NCBI GenBank assembly: GCA_030248215.1
Contig: JASANG010001053.1
Span: 1 to 64,000, forward strand
Length of the DNA stretch: 64,000 nucleotides
Origin: Enoplolaimus lenunculus
Lineage: Eukaryota > Nematoda > Enoplea > Enoplida > Thoracostomopsidae
Direction of reading: 5' to 3'
Shown here: in pieces, positions 59,093 to 64,000 of the stretch
How the letters are laid out: each line of letters begins with the position of its first letter
How positions within the stretch are numbered: the first letter of the stretch is position 1
The notes under the pieces: model-generated
Databases searched by the model: none
What the model was told of the DNA's origin: nothing
Seen by the model: only the letters and a program-made list of their open reading frames with translations
Position numbers and translations under genes: made by a program

Positions 59093-59652
59093 CCATCAAC
59101 CGCAACTCTAAGCTAAAATATTAATATTTGACTGGAAATACTCAAGTACAAATTGAGCAGCATCCGATGGGTGCCGACGGATTGGAATAAAGTAATTTTT
59201 AGTTTTTACAGACAAATTACAGTTTTCAAGAAAACACCCCCATATAACCATGCCTGATCGTTGGAATATAACATGTAAACACACTTTACATATTTATCTG
59301 TTTCATTATAACTAAAAAATTACTGTGTGTTTGACGTCGCAAACGTTATGTTAAGGGTAAAATACTCAACCGAAGGGCAAAATCTCTAGTAGAGGCTTGA
59401 ACCGGGTGACAAATCGCCGTCTAACCCCAGTAGCAAACCCCTAGATCAACATAGCTTTATATGATCACACATGTCTAGTGTGTTCCGAACTTTAACTTTA
59501 GCATTTAATCGAATACAAGACAGTCTGCCGGTGAAATTAGTTTATCACAATAAAAATATACTTTTTTTGACCATAGTGTGGTTTTAGGCATATAACATAC
59601 CGCCGTTTGAGCAAAGATAATACATGTGGCTACATTCGCGTCTGTTTTATAG

Positions 59653-59843
59653 GGAACTATGCCAGTATAAACAGCGAAAGAAACATACTTCTTAAATCAG
59701 AATCCGTTCGGTCAAAAATGTTAAACCAAAAACTAAACGAAGTTCAAACGGAAGTAGACAGATGCTCAAATTGGGATGAAGTAGTGAAGTACTTAGACAT
59801 CTACTGGAAGCTTGGAAATGGAACAACTCTAAAAGGAAGCTAG
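59653..59843 (+). CDS. Candidate terminal exon of an unrecognised plus-strand gene
   Basis: After a good acceptor (TCTGTTTTATAG) a 62-codon frame runs to a stop at 59841-59843. It is polar and looks helical (SVRSKMLNQKLNEVQTEV, then NWDEVVKYLDIYWKLG). No upstream exon was found on this strand, and I recognise no family. It could be a chance frame, but the amino-acid make-up is more protein-like than its surroundings. Confidence 0.3.
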
Positions 59844-61673
59844 TCAACACATGGTAAATGCGCCAAACGCAATCCAGAACACTCTTCAACGGAATGCACC
59901 CGTAACTTTCACAAATGACACCAATTGTTTTGAAAATGGATATCTGCGCACATAGGCATTTTTCAACACGCGTATAGCCGACAGTGGTATGCAGAACAAA
60001 TTATAGAACACTGCAAAATTTATAGAGAATTTAAGTGAGTAAGATAATGTGAGATGCTACAAAGATTTTACAGTTATAATAACTGACAGCGGTTATATAT
60101 ATGTTTAATTATTGGTAATAGCCAGATGCTGTTTTGTCGTATGTCAAACTGCTATCTAGGCCAATTACCAGGGATGTCATAGAATAAGAATTTTCAACCC
60201 CACACCAAGGTCGGCTGGATACCAAACAATGACAGAGCCGGATAATTAATTCTAACCTAATATTAGATTGCATTCAAACATCAAAACGTAGCTAAGAATT
60301 CTTCCTTCCGTGGTTTAATTCAAAGTGTAGTCTCACGCCGATGGATTTAAACGACCCTATGCCATCATTCCATGTTATCGTAGCGTTGAGTGCAGTTGCA
60401 ATATTTCGTCCAAGTTTCCCGTCGATTAATCTTGTTATTGACCACTTCTAGGTGTGTACTTCAAACATTTGAGACTGAGTCACTGCGCATAGCAATAAAT
60501 GATTGCATTGGTCCACGCTACGACTGTATTTTTGTTGTATGTTGTAGAAATGTTGAGATGAGAATCTCGTCCGCAAAAATTTAAACTGTAGTCGCACCAT
60601 AAAATATTAGTGTTGAAGTATAAAAATATAAACAGCACAGCACTACGCAGTATTCATATTCCACAACCAAGCAAATTCAGATGTGTATCAGTTGGACTGG
60701 GTTTTGAAAAACAGTGCCTAAGTTCGTAACAAAGAGTTAACAACTGAATGCGTAATTAGCACACAATAAGACAGTGGTGAACAAAAATGTAAGCCCAGTT
60801 GATTTAGTTTGCATCATATTTTTAATTCAAGCGAAATGTAAAATTTTATACGATTTAATTTTGACAGTGCTTAAATCGTGCCAAAATTAATTAGAGCATA
60901 TTTAGCACAGTTGTAGAAACTCCCTAAACGGCGTTGCGTTCAATCCACATTTGAAGCAAAATTTTTCGACGGCTCATTTAGAATGTATAGAACTGAACTA
61001 AAGAATATGGCGTTCGCGTAAGGACCATATTTCCAACAAAGACTGAGCCAACAGCACCCGGGCTCTGCTTTCTATGAACGGCTATCTTGTGCAGCCCCTC
61101 TTGAAAGAATGTTTGATACTTTATAACTTGCATTATAGTTAAGTAAAACACGGCTATCAGATGCAGTGTCGCATGGTAACGAACTCAGCTTATCGTGGAC
61201 AGTCACTGAGATGTAATACAACAGTCTTGTGAGTACAATTGCGTGTAACACGCTTACACTAAAGTGTATGTATTGAAAATTTTTAACCGCATGACGTGGT
61301 GGTAACTTCTGCCAGTTTTAAATTGATCCATACCCTAACCCGCACCCCACGAAGATTCCAATCCTCATGACAGCCCACCCAATTACAATCCCCATGACAT
61401 CCCCCACAATTACAATTGCAGTTCGTCTTAGGCATGGCCTGAGCATATTAGTTATTGACCTGAACAGCAGTGGTCTAGCATATATGCATAAACGTAATAA
61501 ATAAGAAGCATGTATCATATAAACATAAAACGTGTGAAAATAGTATAATATATAATACCGGTGGCCCATAATCAAAATATGGAGTAATAATTTAGCATTT
61601 GTTGAACCGATGATTTCGCAGGATTGAATAGTCACGCACGACAGAACATCAACATTCAGACAATTATATATAC
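59844..61673. other. Noncoding stretch
   Basis: About 60200-60250 is a worn relative of the GCCGGAGCCGG MITE at 36465-37266. Otherwise no gene or bounded repeat is recognised. Confidence 0.35.
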
Positions 61674-61917
61674 CAGGATGCGACCGGATATTGATTTACC
61701 GGATGACATAAGTTAAAAATAGCTAAAAACGTATCAAACTTGAACTTCTCGACTTCCCAGAAATGTAATCGCAGCCTGATATTGAAGACACTTTTTTTGT
61801 AAAAAGCACTTTTATGATATTCGGCACCACAACCGCAAATATCCGGTACTCGGTAGGTTTATACCGGATATCAGTTTTCGCCGGATTTAAACCGGAACCG
61901 GATATCCGTGCACCCTG
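61674..61917. mobile_element. Short hAT-like MITE copy, CAGGATGCGACCGG
   Basis: 244 bp, starting CAGGATGCGACCGGATATTG and ending CCGGATATCCGTGCACCCTG. It is shorter than the 435- and 480-bp members and seems to have lost part of its interior. Flanks ATATATAC and ATAAATAT match only partly. Confidence 0.75.
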
Positions 61918-62039
61918 ATAAATATTTAATACTTACATAGGACAATTACATAAACTTATTCTTTCAACAAGAAACATAGCATTGTATTGCTGTACTACCA
62001 CCATATATGTCGTAGCACGTAGCCACTGCACCAATTCAG

Positions 62040-62425
62040 CCATATCGCCAATATGACTTTGTTCGCTACAGCACCAATTGTCACAGTGGCTAGCCACCCG
62101 TAGCAACGGCGCCTGATTGATTTATCTGTTCGCAAATCAAAACGGTTCTCATAACAATGACCATTCAAAAAGCACTAAGTACAGCTGATGCCCATAAAAT
62201 GCGCTACGAAACTATTGACCAATCACTGTTCTTCATAGTCTTCGGATGTTTCAAATGACCAATCACTGTTCTTCATAGTCTTCGGATGCTTCAAAAATGC
62301 ACCAATCACGTTACACCGTGGGCATACAGTTGATAATTTTTAACCAATAAGGAGCCGATATTGCGGTGGCTAACCGCCATGTCATTTGGTGCTGTGGATA
62401 GCCTTACTGGCGATAATATAACGGC
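62040..62425. mobile_element. MITE with ATATCGCCA/TGGCGATAT-type inverted ends
   Basis: The left part (ATATCGCCAATATG, CAGCACCAATTGTCACAGTGG) and the right part, reversed (ATTATCGCCAGTAAGG, CAGCACCAAATGACATGGCGG), are imperfect inverted repeats about 65 bp long. The interior contains a 40-bp tandem duplication (62217-62297). Confidence 0.55.
62217..62297 (+). repeat. 40-bp tandem duplication
   Basis: GACCAATCACTGTTCTTCAT begins at 62217 and again at 62257. The two 40-bp units differ at only about two positions, so the duplication is recent. Confidence 0.85.
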
Positions 62426-62894
62426 AGATAATAAGTGACAAAACAGTGATAAGTATATATGTATGATAAAATTAAAAATACTTTTGCTTCATGATTGCAA
62501 AAAAGCTTCGTGGAATTCATGTGCTATAGCGGAAGGGTAGGGTTGCAAGGTTCCGCTACACATTTAATTGGTAGAACCTGGATTAAATATATAAGAAACG
62601 ATTTATACTATTGCTATTTACACGATTATTTTTGATCTTTCTGAGGTTCAAGTAAAATGTGCGTCCAGCACAATAATCTCAACAACACAACACACCCAGT
62701 TCCCCATCACCGATGTTCCACTAGTTAACCAATTCCGAAATACAGGAATTGGGCAACAAAACACAAAAACCGCGGAACAAGCGCCACCAAAGGAGAAAAA
62801 AAAAACAAACCGAGGGAAAAAAGGGGGGGGGGGGAAGGAGGGGCAGGAAACAAAAAAAAAAAAAACACTCTTAGACAAAAGTATGCAGCTACTG

Positions 62895-63085
62895 GGGTTG
62901 TACATGGTACAAAATGTACCGCCGCGCGTTAAAACACAGGAATTCAGGTTCAGAGTATAATCGAAGTGACTTTAGCTAATAGGTAACGTACACCCCCCCC
63001 CAAATAAGGGGGTTAACCACAAACGCCACATGCGCTGGGCACATTCTTTTCTACAAAGAATGTGCACCTATTTGCACACTCTTGT
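62895..63085. mobile_element. Partial copy of the GCACACTCTTG MITE
   Basis: Shares ACAAAATGTACCGCC, a CCCC..AAATAAGGGGG section, CACATTCTTTTCTACA and TTTGCACACTCTTG with the nested element at 24069-24345. The left inverted end is not recognisable. A poly-A/poly-G tract lies just to its left (62795-62870). Confidence 0.55.
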
Positions 63086-64000
63086 AATAGCGTAATCATT
63101 CACCATTCACTCTTGCTAATAGCAACTTATTACACTATAGTCTGCAAAATTTGTCCATTCATTTAAAAAATATCAGCGATTTGATTATCGATGTACAATG
63201 GACCAACCAATATTCGGCGTGCATAACATATGACGTATATATGTTTTAAACATAAAGTATGCTGCGTCCAAAACTTTTGAAAATAAATGTAGTGACCACT
63301 TAAAACATGACAAATGTTTAGAAATTTACTATTTTTTGTATTATTGTTTGCATGCTTCAGTAGTACAGTTCATGAAAGTAGGTATTCCATGCTAGTCCTT
63401 TAAAAATTCTGTTTTCCTGCCCTGTCGTAGAACTCAAATGTTTACTTATTAATTGAATAAGAAACATACCTATAATTTTTTACAAAACGACGTGGGAAGG
63501 TTCCAAGACAATAAAACACCATTCCCACCATCTGTTTTCCTTTCATTACGTTAGTCAAAACAATACTAGTGATAACTGTTTTTTAAATGACAAAATTTTA
63601 AAGCAATTCAATTGGCTTTACAGCATCCAACATGACCGAAAACATGGAATTAAACAATGGAACACAAATACGCACAAACAGGTAAAATAAATCAAACAAA
63701 ATCGTTACCGAGGTAAGGCAAAAGGTGCTATTAAGCGCTCACCTTATCACTATTCGACGTCTTCTCGTTCTTAGATATATACACCATGTGAAATTATAGC
63801 AGTTTCACAGCATTTTTTATGAATACGCGTTTCAGGAAAAATAGATACAAATATATCTGATGGTTAGCTTAAACCATAATATTTGACTCAACGAGATAAT
63901 AACCAGGTTCAAGGCAAAGCTTCTTTGAGGTGCGTACGTGGAAATCTTGAACAGTTATTATAAGCAGAAGTGTTTACAACCAGGTTAATTAGTAGATAAA
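63086..64000. other. Noncoding stretch to the window end
   Basis: No certain exon. A minus-strand candidate around 63755-63722 (AG|AACGAGAAG...GATAAG|GTGAGC) has both splice signals but is too short to identify. Confidence 0.3.

Overview
This window is AT-rich animal nuclear DNA. Its genes are split into many short exons with GT-AG introns, and animal-specific families are present: a FAM20 secretory-pathway kinase, a FARP-type RhoGEF, a WIPI3/WDR45B beta-propeller and a TGN38-like protein. It also carries LINE, piggyBac, hAT-like and Tc1-like transposon sequence and tRNA-derived repeats. I infer an invertebrate, perhaps a tunicate or another deuterostome; the species cannot be fixed by eye.

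Layout. 1-1.6 kb: remains of an L1/Tx1-type LINE (minus). 3.6-5.6 kb: C-terminal exons of a TGOLN2/TGN38-like trans-Golgi membrane protein (minus). 9.3-11.5 kb: an apparently complete piggyBac transposon with an open transposase frame, TTAA target duplication and internal palindromes. 14.9-17.6 kb: a three-exon FAM20B-like xylosylkinase (minus). 18-23 kb: LINE scraps, tRNA-derived SINEs and hAT-like MITEs. 23.4-27.3 kb: WDR45B/WIPI3 (plus), nine exons, lacking only the first ~20 residues. 29.5-37.4 kb: a six-exon type I membrane protein with a long Ser-rich cytoplasmic tail, not recognised (minus). 43.8-56.9 kb: seventeen in-phase exons of FARP (minus), covering the Ser/Pro-rich linker, RhoGEF (DH), PH1 and PH2 domains to the stop; the FERM exons are not seen in the window. 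57-64 kb: mostly MITEs, plus one small plus-strand candidate terminal exon.

The host genes form no operon or common pathway, although several act in membrane traffic or the secretory route (Golgi cargo protein, Golgi kinase, autophagy propeller, membrane receptor-like protein, cytoskeletal GEF). The most notable structure is in the repeats. Several hAT-like MITE families (CAGGGTG... ends, arrays of CCGG/CCGGATATCCGG) include two copies with perfect 8-bp target duplications, one of them inside a SINE. A ~0.95-kb element with ~155-172-bp internal repeats occurs twice; one copy ends 9 nt from the 3' splice site of the FARP PH1 exon. A cluster of long inverted repeats at 46.1-48.3 kb carries a duplicated coding-like core.

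All exon limits come from reading splice signals and keeping phase by eye; family names come from recognised motifs, not database searches.
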